Positions 35,208 to 45,202 of a stretch of DNA of 64,000 nt are shown here, in pieces (position 1 is the stretch's first letter; the number at the start of each line of letters is the position of its first letter). The stretch covers positions 3,334,001-3,398,000 of the forward strand of contig NC_004463.1 in assembly GCF_000011365.1 (NCBI RefSeq), written 5' to 3'. Origin of the DNA: Bradyrhizobium diazoefficiens USDA 110. Its GTDB lineage: Bacteria; Pseudomonadota; Alphaproteobacteria; Rhizobiales; Xanthobacteraceae. The notes below the pieces were generated by a model that saw only the letters and a list, made by a program, of their open reading frames with translations, ran no database searches and had not been told where the DNA came from. Made by a program: the position numbers and the translations under genes.

Positions 35208-36200
35208 TCACGCCTTGCTCAAACCTGCGGCCTTCATCGCTTCGCCCATCTGGGCGTCGCCCTTGTCCATGAAGCCAGCGAACTGGCCGGCATCGCCCCA
35301 CACCGTGCCGAAGCCGCGATTGCTCATGAAGTCCTTGAACTCGGCGGAGTCGAAGACCTTCTTCAGCGCCGCGGTGAGCTTCGTTGCGAGCTCCGGGGGC
35401 AGGTTCTTGGGTGCGCCGATGCCGCGCCAGGCGCCGGTCGCGTATTCGATGCCCATCGCCTCCTTCAGCGTCGGCACGTCCGGGAAGATCGGGTTGCGCG
35501 CCGGCGCCATGATGGCGAGGCTCCTTGCCTTGCCGGCCTCGATGATGGCGCGCGCTTCCGGCACCGAGCAGGTGGTGAGGTCGAGGCCGCCGGCGGCGAG
35601 ATCCTGCATCGCGGGCGCGGCGCCGTTCGACGGCACCCAGGCGACCTGGTTGGCGGGCAGGCCCATCGCCTGCATCCAGCCGACCAGCGCCAGATGCCAG
35701 ATGCCGCCCTGGCCGGTGCCCGAGGCCTTGAACTTGCCGGGCGGCGCGGCCTTGATCGCTTCGGCAAGGTCCTTGACCGTCTTGTAGGGCGAGGAGGAGG
35801 AGACCTGGATGCCGGGCGGGTCCTCGTTCATCAACGCCAGCGGGGTGTAGCTCTTCGGCGTCAGCTCGGTGAGGCCCTGCCAGTGCATCATCGAGATCTC
35901 GACCGTGAGCATGCCGATCGTGTAGCCGTCGGGCTGCGCAGTCGCGATCGCGGTATGGCCGACGACGCCGGAGCCGCCGGTGCGGTTCACCACGTTGAAG
36001 GGCTGGCCAAGGTCCTTTTCCAACAGGGCTGCGACAATGCGCGCAGTCGCGTCGGTGCCGCCGCCGGCGCCCCAGGGCACGATCACGGTGACCGGCCGCG
36101 CCGGATAGGCTTGGGCGCGGGCGGGCGTGAGACCGAATGCGGCGGACGCCGCGACCGCGGCGGATGAAGCCGCAAAAGCGCGGCGCGTAATCTTGGACAT
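35208..36200 (-). CDS. tctC: Tripartite tricarboxylate transporter substrate-binding protein TctC (Bug family)
   Basis: 330-aa periplasmic binding protein. Twin-arginine-like N-terminus (KITRRAFAASSAAVAASAAF), then the Bug signature YPARPVTVIVPWGAGGGTDA. Also typical: VVNRTGGSGVVGHTAIATAQ and the conserved VAWVPSNGAAPAMQDLAAGG. It is the first gene of the tct operon and expected to be made in excess over TctA/B. Ligand unknown (a di- or tricarboxylate or related acid). Confidence 0.93.
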   Translation of the reverse strand: MSKITRRAFAASSAAVAASAAFGLTPARAQAYPARPVTVIVPWGAGGGTDATARIVAALLEKDLGQPFNVVNRTGGSGVVGHTAIATAQPDGYTIGMLTVEISMMHWQGLTELTPKSYTPLALMNEDPPGIQVSSSSPYKTVKDLAEAIKAAPPGKFKASGTGQGGIWHLALVGWMQAMGLPANQVAWVPSNGAAPAMQDLAAGGLDLTTCSVPEARAIIEAGKARSLAIMAPARNPIFPDVPTLKEAMGIEYATGAWRGIGAPKNLPPELATKLTAALKKVFDSAEFKDFMSNRGFGTVWGDAGQFAGFMDKGDAQMGEAMKAAGLSKA

Positions 36201-36328
36201 GAATGCCTCCCAGCGGCGCCCGTGACACCGGGCGCTCTTAATGACGGCATTCTAGTCAGCTTTGCAGCGCGGCTGCAAGGTAGCGCTACCAGAGCACTGT
36301 GAGCAATGTGTCGCTGCTCACACGACGA

Positions 36329-37111
36329 TCATTGCGGCTCCTCCGCATCGCCCTTCGGCCGTGCGCCGCCGAAAATGCGCGTGCCTTCCGCGGTGAGGTA
36401 AGGCTTCAGCGTCTCCCACGGCACGAATGCGACATATTCGCCTTCGGCGTAGGGACCGACCGCGTAAGGCGGATAGTGGAACGTGAGCCCGGAACTCTTG
36501 CCGGCCTCGGTCGACGGGGCGAGCGTCACGGCGCCGATCTTGAGCAGGCTCGGCTCCACGCTTTTGAACCACTCGTCGGTTGCGGTCTCGCTGGTGTCGC
36601 GCTTCTTCTTCTCGGCCTTGAGCGAGGCGATCACGGCTTTCAGCATCGCCTTCATGGTCGGGCCGCCATCGGCGGTCTCGTTGAAGAACGGGCGGATCGA
36701 GATGCGCTTGCGCTCGGTCTTGTCCCAGAGGATCGTGTTCACGTCCGAATTGGGATGGGCGCCGTGGGTGTCCATGTAGTCGTTGCGCAGGATGCTGGCA
36801 TAGCGGTCGGCAACGACCGAGCGGATCGCATATTTGCGCTCGAAGTCCCAGCCGCCGTCCTTGAAGAACTGCGGATCTTCTTTGCGCGCGGCGGCGGCCT
36901 CGGCCGCGTTCTTGTCGAGCCACTTCCTGCCTTCGGCCAGGCAATCCGCCGCGAGCGCTGCATCCGCCTTGATCCTGTCGTCGAGGAAGACGCGCGCCTC
37001 GATGCTCTTGGTCTTGACGATGGCGTCGGGCTTTGGATCCGCGGCGAAGGCGGAGATCACGCACGTTGCGCCAAGCGCCATGGCGACGCTCAAACCGATC
37101 ATGAACTTCAA
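36329..37111 (-). CDS. Secreted DUF3298 domain protein
   Basis: 260 aa. Signal peptide at about 1-23 (GLSVAMALGATCVISAFA). The C-terminal segment HYPPYAVGPYAEGEYVAFVP is the DUF3298/RsiV-type motif found in periplasmic sensory and lysozyme-binding domains. The central region (DERKYAIR-like strand, then NDYMDTHGAHPNSDVNTILW) fits the accompanying DUF4163-like half. It resembles RsiV only in the extracellular domain; there is no anti-sigma part here and no sigma gene next to it. Role unknown. Confidence 0.75.
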   Translation of the reverse strand: MKFMIGLSVAMALGATCVISAFAADPKPDAIVKTKSIEARVFLDDRIKADAALAADCLAEGRKWLDKNAAEAAAARKEDPQFFKDGGWDFERKYAIRSVVADRYASILRNDYMDTHGAHPNSDVNTILWDKTERKRISIRPFFNETADGGPTMKAMLKAVIASLKAEKKKRDTSETATDEWFKSVEPSLLKIGAVTLAPSTEAGKSSGLTFHYPPYAVGPYAEGEYVAFVPWETLKPYLTAEGTRIFGGARPKGDAEEPQ

Positions 37112-37134
37112 GGGGAGTGCTCCTTACGTGAGCG

Positions 37135-37431
37135 TCAGAATATTTCGAGGATGTCGTCTGCGATCTGCTGCGCAGAGTGGGGGGAGGCGGAGCGCCGGAC
37201 AGTCGCCTGCGCCTGCAAGCCGGTCGCGTCCTCGATGATCTGCTCGACGTCGATCAGGTTGAGCAGCGAGAAAGAGGCCTCCGGTTCGACCTCGACCAGG
37301 ACATCGATGTCGCTGTCCGGCCGATAGTCGGCGTCGGCCCGCGAGCCGACGATGGCGAGCTTCGAGACGCCCTTGGCTTTGATGGCATCGGCGTTCTTGC
37401 GGATCGCAGCGATGATCTCATCACGTGTCAT
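37135..37431 (-). CDS. MNT-type nucleotidyltransferase domain protein
   Basis: 98-aa minimal nucleotidyltransferase (pol-beta fold). The motif GSRADADYRPDSDIDVLVE is a canonical GS-x10-DxD active site. In HEPN-MNT modules such proteins are antitoxins that AMPylate a HEPN ribonuclease. No HEPN gene is visible: the neighbours are DUF3298 (23 bp downstream) and the mutase large subunit (37 bp upstream). It may be a solitary MNT or a remnant of a module. Confidence 0.85.
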   Translation of the reverse strand: MTRDEIIAAIRKNADAIKAKGVSKLAIVGSRADADYRPDSDIDVLVEVEPEASFSLLNLIDVEQIIEDATGLQAQATVRRSASPHSAQQIADDILEIF

Positions 37432-37468
37432 GAAGACAACCCGACCGGTGATACGGCCAGCGTAGCAT

Positions 37469-39625
37469 CTACTCCGCCGCCTCGCTATGCCCGAGCCGGG
37501 CGTTCAGCTTGCGGATCAGCTCCTCGGCGGCGTCGGCGATCACCGTGCCGGGCGGGAAGATCGCTTCGGCACCGGCCGCGTAGAGCGCCTCGTAATCCTG
37601 CGGCGGCACCACGCCGCCGACGATGATCATGATGTCGTCGCGGCCCTGCTTCTTCAGCGCGGCCTTGAGCTCAGGCACGGCGGTGAGGTGGGCCGCGGCA
37701 AGCGAAGAGACGCCGAGGATGTGCACGTCGTTCTCGACGGCCTGTCGCGCCGCTTCATCGGCGGTGGCAAACAGCGGCCCGATGTCGACGTCGAAGCCGA
37801 TATCGGCGAACGCCGAGGCGATCACCTTCTGGCCACGGTCGTGGCCGTCCTGGCCGATCTTGGCGACCAGGATGCGCGGGCGGCGGCCTTCCGCCTCCTC
37901 GAAGGCGTCGATCAGCGCCTGAACCTTCTCGACCCGGTTACCCATGCTGGACGCCTCCCGCTTGTAGACGCCGGTGATGGACTTGATCTCGGCGCGGTGC
38001 CGGCCGAACACCTTCTCCATCGCGTCCGAGATTTCGCCGACGGTCGCCTTGGCCCGCGCCGCGTCGATGGCGAGCGCGAGCAGGTTGCCGTTGCCTTCGC
38101 CGGCCGAGCGCGTCAGCGCGGCGAGCGCGGCATCGACGTCCTTCTGGTTGCGCTCGGACTTCAGCCGCGTCAGCTTGTCGATCTGGAGCCGGCGGACATT
38201 CGTGTTGTCGACCTTGAGGATATCGATCGGGGCCTCGTCGGTCGGCTTGTACTTGTTGACGCCGATCACCGCCTGCTTGCCGGCGTCGATGCGGGCCTGG
38301 GTCTTGGCGGAAGCCTCCTCGATGCGCAGCTTGGGCACGCCGGCCTCGATGGCCTTCGCCATGCCGCCGAGCTCCTCGACCTCCTGGATGTGGCTCCACG
38401 CCTTGGCGGCGAGATCGCGCGTCAGACGCTCGACATAATACGAGCCGCCCCAGGGATCGATGATGCGGGTGGTGCCGCTCTCCTGCTGGAGGAACAGCTG
38501 GGTGTTGCGGGCGATGCGGGCCGAGAAATCGGTCGGCAGTGCCAGCGCCTCGTCGAGCGCGTTGGTGTGCAGCGACTGGGTGTGGCCTTGCGTTGCCGCC
38601 ATCGCCTCGACCGTCGTCCGCATCACGTTGTTGAAGACGTCTTGCGCGGTCAGCGACCAGCCCGAGGTCTGGCAATGCGTGCGCAGCGAGAGCGAGCGCG
38701 GATCCTTCGGATTGAAGGGCTTCAGGAGCTTCGCCCACAGCAGGCGCGCGGCGCGCATCTTGGCGACTTCCATGAAGAAGTTCATGCCGATCGCCCAGAA
38801 GAACGACAGCCGCGGCGCGAAGCGGTCGACGTCGAGGCCTGCGGCAAGACCGGCGCGCAAATATTCCACACCGTCGGCCAGCGTATAGGCGAGCTCGAGA
38901 TCCTGCGTCGCGCCGGCTTCCTGCATGTGATAGCCGGAGATCGAGATCGAATTGTATTTCGGCATCTTCGTGGAGGTGTAGGCGAAGATGTCGGAGATGA
39001 TCCGCATCGACGGCGCAGGCGGATAGATATAGGTGTTGCGCACCATGAACTCTTTCAGAATGTCGTTCTGAATGGTGCCCGAGAGTTTTTCCGGCGGCAC
39101 GCCCTGTTCGCCCGCGGCGGCGACGAACAGCGCGAGGATCGGAAGCACCGCGCCGTTCATGGTCATGGACACGCTCATCTGGTCGAGCGGGATGCCCGCA
39201 AACAGCGTGCGCATGTCGTAGATGGAATCGATCGCCACGCCGGCCATGCCGACGTCGCCGCCGACGCGCGGATGATCGCTGTCATAGCCGCGATGGGTGG
39301 CGAGGTCGAAGGCGACCGAGAGGCCCTTCTGTCCGGCAGCTAAGTTGCGGCGGTAGAACGCGTTGGAATCCTCCGCCGTGGAGAAGCCGGCATATTGCCG
39401 GACGGTCCAGGGCTGGTTGACATACATGGTCGGGTAGGGGCCGCGCAGGTAGGGCGCGATGCCCGGATAGGTCTCGAGGAAATCGAGCCCGGCGAGGTCG
39501 GCCTCGCCATAGGCGGGCTTCACCAGGATGCCCTCGGGCGTCAGCCACGGCTCGGCGCTGCCGGCCGGCGCGGCGGTGGTTGCTCTCTCGAAGGCGACAT
39601 CGGCGAAATTGGGAATGCGGCTCAT
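37469..39625 (-). CDS. mutB: Methylmalonyl-CoA mutase large (catalytic) subunit
   Basis: 718 aa; adenosylcobalamin-dependent interconversion of (R)-methylmalonyl-CoA and succinyl-CoA. TIM-barrel catalytic domain at about 30-560 ([40 protein letters not shown]) and a C-terminal B12-binding domain with DGHDRG (D593, H595, G598), the cobalt-ligating motif, followed by GVSSLAA and [12 protein letters not shown]. Start ATG 39625 ([10 protein letters not shown]); ATG 39637 is possible. It is the third gene of the mutA-GFA-mutB operon. Completes propionyl-CoA assimilation with MeaB. Confidence 0.95.
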   Translation of the reverse strand: MSRIPNFADVAFERATTAAPAGSAEPWLTPEGILVKPAYGEADLAGLDFLETYPGIAPYLRGPYPTMYVNQPWTVRQYAGFSTAEDSNAFYRRNLAAGQKGLSVAFDLATHRGYDSDHPRVGGDVGMAGVAIDSIYDMRTLFAGIPLDQMSVSMTMNGAVLPILALFVAAAGEQGVPPEKLSGTIQNDILKEFMVRNTYIYPPAPSMRIISDIFAYTSTKMPKYNSISISGYHMQEAGATQDLELAYTLADGVEYLRAGLAAGLDVDRFAPRLSFFWAIGMNFFMEVAKMRAARLLWAKLLKPFNPKDPRSLSLRTHCQTSGWSLTAQDVFNNVMRTTVEAMAATQGHTQSLHTNALDEALALPTDFSARIARNTQLFLQQESGTTRIIDPWGGSYYVERLTRDLAAKAWSHIQEVEELGGMAKAIEAGVPKLRIEEASAKTQARIDAGKQAVIGVNKYKPTDEAPIDILKVDNTNVRRLQIDKLTRLKSERNQKDVDAALAALTRSAGEGNGNLLALAIDAARAKATVGEISDAMEKVFGRHRAEIKSITGVYKREASSMGNRVEKVQALIDAFEEAEGRRPRILVAKIGQDGHDRGQKVIASAFADIGFDVDIGPLFATADEAARQAVENDVHILGVSSLAAAHLTAVPELKAALKKQGRDDIMIIVGGVVPPQDYEALYAAGAEAIFPPGTVIADAAEELIRKLNARLGHSEAAE

Positions 39626-39648
39626 GGTTTCGACCATATCATAGACGC

Positions 39649-40113
39649 TCAATCATGGTCCGGATGCTGATGGCTGACGATGGTCGCCATCTTCTCCGGC
39701 CCGTAATTCTGTTGCGTGGTCTGGCTCGGCAAATTGGCGATCCCGACCACCCAGCCGAGGCGGGATTCGGTTCCATATTGCCGTGTCGGCACCACGTGAT
39801 CCGGACGATCGAACGTACCGGTCATGATCTCGATGCGTGGGCCGTCGATGCGGCGGAAGCTCAGCGGCGTGCCGCAGGCGGCGCAGAAATCGCGCATCGC
39901 GATGGACGAGGAGCGGAACGCAGAGGGCGTGCCCTTGGTCCAGGCGAAATCACCCTTCTCGATGTCGGCGTAGGAGGCGAACGGCGCACCGGTCGCCTTC
40001 TGGCACATCCGGCAATGACAGATGCTGATCTTCGCCGGCGCTGCCAAGACCGCAAAGCGGATGGCGCCGCATTGGCAGCCGCCGGTGAGAACTGGTTTGC
40101 CTGGCTCGGTCAT
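39649..40113 (-). CDS. GFA family (glutathione-dependent formaldehyde-activating-like) zinc protein
   Basis: 154 aa, Mss4-like fold. Zinc-binding cysteines are visible as [10 protein letters not shown] (CxC), [12 protein letters not shown] (CxxC plus Cys) and FCAACGTPL (CxxC), as in the GFA/CENP-V family. ATG 40113 overlaps the mutA stop (ATGA). Its own TGA at 39649 lies 23 bp before the mutB start, so it is embedded in the mutase operon. Role there unknown: the family has been linked to GSH adducts of formaldehyde, but many members are not enzymes of that kind. Confidence 0.85.
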   Translation of the reverse strand: MTEPGKPVLTGGCQCGAIRFAVLAAPAKISICHCRMCQKATGAPFASYADIEKGDFAWTKGTPSAFRSSSIAMRDFCAACGTPLSFRRIDGPRIEIMTGTFDRPDHVVPTRQYGTESRLGWVVGIANLPSQTTQQNYGPEKMATIVSHQHPDHD

Positions 40114-41981
40114 GCCTGCTCCATCCGTCGATAGGCGTCTTGCAGCGTGGCAAGCGCATCGCCCCCGGCGAAGACAAAACCCGTGACGCCGGCGGCCCGT
40201 AAACCTGCCTCGGCCTCGGTCGGGCGGCCTGCCAAATAGATATGTCTGGTGCCTGCGGTTTGCAGGGCCTTCGCCGCGGCTTCGGCGTGTTCCGCATAGA
40301 CCTTGTCGCTGGAACAAAGGCAGGCAAGCTCTGCACCGGAGGCCCTGAACGCGGCGACCAATTTGGCCGGATCAGCAAAACCCTCGCTGTCGATGGCCTG
40401 GATGCCGCCGGCCTCGAAGAAGCTCTTCGCAAAAGTTGCGCGCGCCGTGAAATCGGCGGGCGTGCCGAGATTGGCGAGGAACACCTTTGGCCGCGCGCCG
40501 CGCGCCTTCAACGCCGCGTCGGATTTGTCGCGCAGCGCTTCGAACGGTTCCGACAGCCGGATCGGCGGCAGCGCGTCGAACTTGTATTTCTGTTCGCCGT
40601 AGGGTGCGAGCGCGACCGGCGTCGCCTTCAGCACCGCCGTCTCGCGCTCATGCAGGTTCGGAAACTCGCTCGCGCCGGTCAGGACGTCGCGGCGTTTTGC
40701 GATGTTGGCATCGCGCGCTTTGCGGGCGGCCGCGACCTTGCTCTGGAACAGGGCCTGCTGAAGCGCGGCAAAGGCGCCGCCGGCCTTCTCGCTCTCCTGG
40801 AACAGCGCCCAGGCCGCCTCGCAAAGCTGTGCCGTGAGCGTCTCGATGCCGCCTGCGCCCGCCGCGGGATCGCTGACCTTGGCGAGGTTGCTCTCCTCCA
40901 GCAGCAGCAGTTGCGTGTTGCGCGCCACGCGCCGCGCGAACGGATCGGGTAGTCCGAGCGCCAGCGTGTGCGGCAGCACCGTGATCGCGTTGGCGCCGGC
41001 AAGCCCCGCCGCGAACGTCGCCATGGTCGCGCGCAGCATGTTCACATAGGGGTCGCGCTGCGTCAGCATGCGCCAGGCAGTATCGGCGGCGATGAACAAC
41101 GGCTTCGGCGTCAGTCCGCATGCCGTCTCGATGCGCGCCCACAAGAGCCGCAGCGCGCGGAATTTTGCCATGGTCAGGAACTGGTCGGCGTCCGCGGCGA
41201 GCCGCGCATAGACCATGCCCTGCGCGGCTTCCAGCGGAACGCCGGCGCCTTCGATCGCGCGAAGATAGGCGACGCCACAGGCGAGCACGAAGGCGAGCTC
41301 CTGCACTTCCGAGCCGCCGGCATCGTGGATCACGCGTCCGTCGGCGGACGCAAACGGCCCCTTGAAGCCGAGCGCGGCGAGACCCTTGATCGCGCCGGTG
41401 AGGGCAGGAGCGATCTCCTCCCAGGTGTAAGGGCTGTGGCCCCACACCGCGCAGGCGGCGAGCGGATCGAGACCGAAGCGGATGTCGCAGGCCGCGGGGT
41501 CGAGGCCCTTGCTCTTTACATATTCCGCGACATGGATCGCGGCCATCCGCGATTGCGGACCGATTTGAAGCTCGATGCCGATGCCGGCATCGAGATGAAT
41601 GTCCTTCAAGACCTTTGCGACCGCGTCGGCTGTCGGTTCCAGGCCGAAACCGTGGGCGTCATTGCCACCGGCGAACACCAGCGCGAGCCCGGTCGCGCCA
41701 TTCTCCAGATCCTGCAAGGCCTGCGCGTTCGCGGCCGCCGCGTCGGGATGGTCGATCCGCTGCATGATCTGCCACGGCGCGGCAGCAGCCCGCCCGACCA
41801 CGGGCGCAACGCCCCTGGCGCGCGGATAGAGCGGATCGATCTTCAGGCCGTCATAGGTCTTGCCGACCAGCTTCTCGAACGGCGCGCCCTTGAGCACGCC
41901 ATCGACCAGCTTGCGCCAGTCTTCGACCGTTGCCTTGGGAAAATCCGCCGCCAGCGGCAGGTCGTCAGTCACGGAGGTCAT
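40110..41981 (-). CDS. mutA: Methylmalonyl-CoA mutase small subunit
   Basis: 623 aa, homologous to MutB but with a degenerate B12 domain: where MutB has DGHDRG this protein reads NLGTPADFTARATFA, so it cannot ligate cobalamin through His, as expected of the non-catalytic subunit. N-terminal DDLPLAADFPKATVEDWRKL and TYDGLKIDPLYPR are typical. It is the first gene of the operon; its stop overlaps the GFA start. A heterodimer with MutB is inferred. Confidence 0.93.
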   Translation of the reverse strand: MTSVTDDLPLAADFPKATVEDWRKLVDGVLKGAPFEKLVGKTYDGLKIDPLYPRARGVAPVVGRAAAAPWQIMQRIDHPDAAAANAQALQDLENGATGLALVFAGGNDAHGFGLEPTADAVAKVLKDIHLDAGIGIELQIGPQSRMAAIHVAEYVKSKGLDPAACDIRFGLDPLAACAVWGHSPYTWEEIAPALTGAIKGLAALGFKGPFASADGRVIHDAGGSEVQELAFVLACGVAYLRAIEGAGVPLEAAQGMVYARLAADADQFLTMAKFRALRLLWARIETACGLTPKPLFIAADTAWRMLTQRDPYVNMLRATMATFAAGLAGANAITVLPHTLALGLPDPFARRVARNTQLLLLEESNLAKVSDPAAGAGGIETLTAQLCEAAWALFQESEKAGGAFAALQQALFQSKVAAARKARDANIAKRRDVLTGASEFPNLHERETAVLKATPVALAPYGEQKYKFDALPPIRLSEPFEALRDKSDAALKARGARPKVFLANLGTPADFTARATFAKSFFEAGGIQAIDSEGFADPAKLVAAFRASGAELACLCSSDKVYAEHAEAAAKALQTAGTRHIYLAGRPTEAEAGLRAAGVTGFVFAGGDALATLQDAYRRMEQA

Positions 41982-42062
41982 GCGGCGAAGGGCTCCCGAA
42001 AATCTTGTTGTTCGCAGGCGAAATTGCCACGGCGGACCGTCCCTGCAAACGGTTGTTTTTGG

Positions 42063-42554
42063 TTAACCGGTATCCGGAAGCCGCTCAATGCCTTGCGTCG
42101 AGATGCTGGAAAGCCCGTCGCGCACGCGAATGCCTGAGATCACGCGGTCGGGCGCAATCTCGGCCAGCGGCACCAGCACGAAGGCGCGCTCGAACAGACG
42201 CGGATGCGGCAAGGTCAGGTCGGGCTTCTGCAGCCTGACATCGTCATAGGCGATCATGTCGAGATCGAGCGTGCGCGGCCCCCAGGGCCGCTCCTTGGTC
42301 CGCGTGCGGCCGAATTTCTGCTCGACCTTCTGCAGCACGAACAGCAGCGCGTGCGGATCGAGGCCGGTTTCGATCTCGATGCAGGCATTGATGAAGGGAT
42401 CCTGCTCCTCATCGCCCCAGGGCGGCGTTGCATAGTCCGAGGAGCGCGCGGTCAGCGCGGCCTGCGCCATGCCGCAGATGTGCGCGATCGCCTTGCCGAA
42501 CGTCGCGCGGACATCGCCGACATTGCCGCCCAGTGCGATCAGCACGCTCGCCAT
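42063..42554 (-). CDS. folK: 2-amino-4-hydroxy-6-hydroxymethyldihydropteridine diphosphokinase
   Basis: 163-aa HPPK of folate synthesis, transferring pyrophosphate from ATP to 6-hydroxymethyl-dihydropterin. ALGGNVGD near the N-terminus, FINACIEIET, and the ATP-site stretch RPWGPRTLDLDMIAYDD (with Arg and DLDxxxY) followed by LPHPRLFERAFVLVPL are diagnostic. Last gene of folP-folB-folK; start 1 bp after the folB stop. Confidence 0.95.
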   Translation of the reverse strand: MASVLIALGGNVGDVRATFGKAIAHICGMAQAALTARSSDYATPPWGDEEQDPFINACIEIETGLDPHALLFVLQKVEQKFGRTRTKERPWGPRTLDLDMIAYDDVRLQKPDLTLPHPRLFERAFVLVPLAEIAPDRVISGIRVRDGLSSISTQGIERLPDTG

Positions 42555-42555
42555 A

Positions 42556-42920
42556 TCAAGGGTGCCGCGAGCGCGTCAGCATGATGCCGACATCGTCGAA
42601 GATCGCAGCGATCGGCGCATGCGGCTTGTGCACGGTGATCTTCACGGCGCGGATGCGCGGGAAGTGCGACAGGATGGCGTCGGCCACCGCGCCGGCGGCG
42701 CGTTCCAAGAGCTTGTAATTGGTGTTCTTGAACGCCGCCGTCGTGGTCGCCACGACTTCGGCGTAGGACACCGTATCGGCGAGCCGGTCGGTGCGCGAAG
42801 GCTCCGACAGGTCGGTATAGAGCTCGAGATCAATCACGAAACGCTGGCCGACTTCGGTTTCGTGATCCATGACGCCGTGGCGAGCGTGGATCGACAGGCC
42901 GGTCACGAAGATCGTATCGG

Positions 42921-42924
<4 letters not shown>
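42556..42924 (-). CDS. folB: Dihydroneopterin aldolase
   Basis: 122-aa FolB, converting dihydroneopterin to 6-hydroxymethyl-dihydropterin and glycolaldehyde. Pattern: FVTGLSIHARHGVMDHETEV (GxxGVxxxE equivalent), DLELYTDLSEPSRTDRLADT, VSYAEVVATTTAAFKN and YKLLERAAGAVADAIL. ATG overlaps the folP TGA by four bases. Confidence 0.92.
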
Positions 42925-43781
<857 letters not shown>

Positions 43782-43892
43782 GCGCGTGGATGTGCGCGGT
43801 CGGGGAGGGGGAGTCAAGACGGGATTGGGGGCGATCCGGTCGCGCCGATCCGTTCCGGGGCCAGTGAGGGAACGATGCTCTTGCCCACGCTC

Positions 43893-43972
43893 CGTCATTG
43901 CGAGCGCAGCGAAGCAATCCAGAATCTTTCCGCGGCGGCAGTCTGGATTGCTTCGCTGCGCTCGCAATGACG
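43893..43972. repeat. Intergenic palindromic repeat, CGTCATTGCGAGCG family (copy 2)
   Basis: CGTCATTGCGAGCGCAGCGA ... TCGCTGCGCTCGCAATGACG, 80 bp with near-perfect arms; inner AGCAATCCAGA / TCTGGATTGCT. It lies in the 276-bp gap between folP and the DUF4332 gene; otherwise that gap only shows a fragment (GTCGTCCCGGCGAAGG near 44006) of another repeat. Confidence 0.88.
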
Positions 43973-44057
43973 TTGTTGAGACAGCCGTCCACTCTTACCC
44001 CCGGTGTCGTCCCGGCGAAGGTGTGGCTTCAGCGCTCGTATGCAGTGAGCAGCAGGC

Positions 44058-44465
44058 CTAATACGTGATCTTCGGCGGCAGCTTCTTGGCCTTGGCGATG
44101 ATGTCGCCGACCGATTTCTCCGAGGGCAGGATGCGGAGGAGCTTCTTCTTCTCGTTGGCTTCGCGCATGCTCTGGGCGAGTCTTGCCGGATTCCGATAGG
44201 CGAGCTCGCGCACGGTGGTGACGCCGGCGGCACGGACCAGGCCGACCTTGGCACGGCCCATCCCGGGAATGCGCATGTAGTCGGAGACGTTGGCCCATTC
44301 CAGAAGCTGCTGCTCGCTGATGCCGGTCTTGGCGGACAGCGCCTTGCGGCCCTTCACGGTTGAGGCCGCCTCGAGCAGCGCGTCCGTCGTGCGGATTCCT
44401 TGCGCCTTCAACTTGTTGGCGGCAAAGGCCGGCAGGCCCTCAATCTCGGAAATCGGATATGTCAT
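44058..44465 (-). CDS. DUF4332 helix-hairpin-helix protein
   Basis: 135 aa made of two HhH-type units: IEGLPAFAANKLKAQGIRTT and MRIPGMGRAKVGLVRAAGVT, as in DUF4332. A Lys-rich C-terminus (EKKKLLRILPSEK; KAKKLPPKITY) suggests nucleic-acid binding, but no activity is established. It is 24 bp downstream of the gene at 44490 on the same strand. Confidence 0.8.
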   Translation of the reverse strand: MTYPISEIEGLPAFAANKLKAQGIRTTDALLEAASTVKGRKALSAKTGISEQQLLEWANVSDYMRIPGMGRAKVGLVRAAGVTTVRELAYRNPARLAQSMREANEKKKLLRILPSEKSVGDIIAKAKKLPPKITY

Positions 44466-44489
44466 GATGCTCGATATGAAAAGCGTAGC

Positions 44490-44855
44490 TCAGGCAAATT
44501 GGCTGAGGCCCGGCGTCCCTGCGATGATCTTGCCCATCTGATCCGCTCCGATTTTGTCTCGGCCGAAGCGAAAAAGTTCACGAGCAATGGTCTGAATCTC
44601 GGACATGCCAAGTCCCAAGCCCATCAGGCGCGTGCCAACCGCCATCAGGCCGCCGCCCATCAGCCGCGACAGTCCGCCACCGCTTTTGGACGCCTCGATC
44701 GCCGCTTCCGCGCCGGGAATATGATTGATCAGGGCTTCGACGTTCTCGGAAGGGCCTTCGTTGCGAAGGAAGCCCAGGATAATGCCGACCGTCTTTTCAG
44801 CGACAGCACTATCTATGCTGGCGTTCGTCGCCAGCCGCCCGATCAGCTCGTCCAT
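44490..44855 (-). CDS. Small helical protein (DUF2267/DUF2780-like), function unknown
   Basis: 121 aa: MDELIGRLATNASIDSAVAE, then LGFLRNEGPSENVEALINHI, a Gly-rich stretch (SGGGLSRLMGGGLMAVG) and a helical end. The helix-Gly-helix pattern resembles small DUF2267/DUF2780 proteins; assignment is tentative. No signal peptide or catalytic motif. Probably co-transcribed with the DUF4332 gene. Confidence 0.6.
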   Translation of the reverse strand: MDELIGRLATNASIDSAVAEKTVGIILGFLRNEGPSENVEALINHIPGAEAAIEASKSGGGLSRLMGGGLMAVGTRLMGLGLGMSEIQTIARELFRFGRDKIGADQMGKIIAGTPGLSQFA

Positions 44856-45202
44856 ATGGCCTGCCCCTCAGCCGGTTCACATGCCGGAGTATTGTTTTCA
44901 AAATGATCTTGAGCCGGTGTGGTGTGAAATACAAGCTATGAACGGAGGCGAACATGCGATTCAGCTTAGAACCCGCGAAAAGTGTTGCAGCGATGCAAGA
45001 GCGGAGACGAAATCAGCAGTAAATTACCGCGGTGCGAACGCGCAGTTCCTACTTTCGGCGGATGTCGTGCACTTGTTTTCCGACAATGTCGCATGATCAG
45101 GTCGCGCTGAACGGTTTCAATCGGCGCGCGACATGCGTTAAACTACGGAACTGGCATTTGAGTTTCAATACGCGAAATACGGCAGACGGATCAGAGAGAA
45201 TA
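44856..45202. other. 347-bp divergent intergenic region
   Basis: Separates the minus-strand gene at 44855 from the HerA-like ATPase at 45203. I see no convincing ORF, repeat or terminator; it presumably carries two divergent promoters. It is more AT-rich than the flanking genes. Confidence 0.5.

Noticed and set aside
36329..37111. RsiV-type anti-sigma factor
   Set aside because: Only the extracellular DUF3298 part is similar; there is a cleavable signal peptide, no cytosolic sigma-binding domain and no adjacent sigma gene.
37135..37431. HEPN-MNT toxin-antitoxin module
   Set aside because: Only the MNT part is present; neither neighbour has the Rx4-6H motif of HEPN toxins.
39649..40317. Longer 222-aa version of the GFA protein
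   Set aside because: The extra N-terminal part is read out of frame within mutA; the ATGA overlap at 40110 gives the natural start with normal family length.
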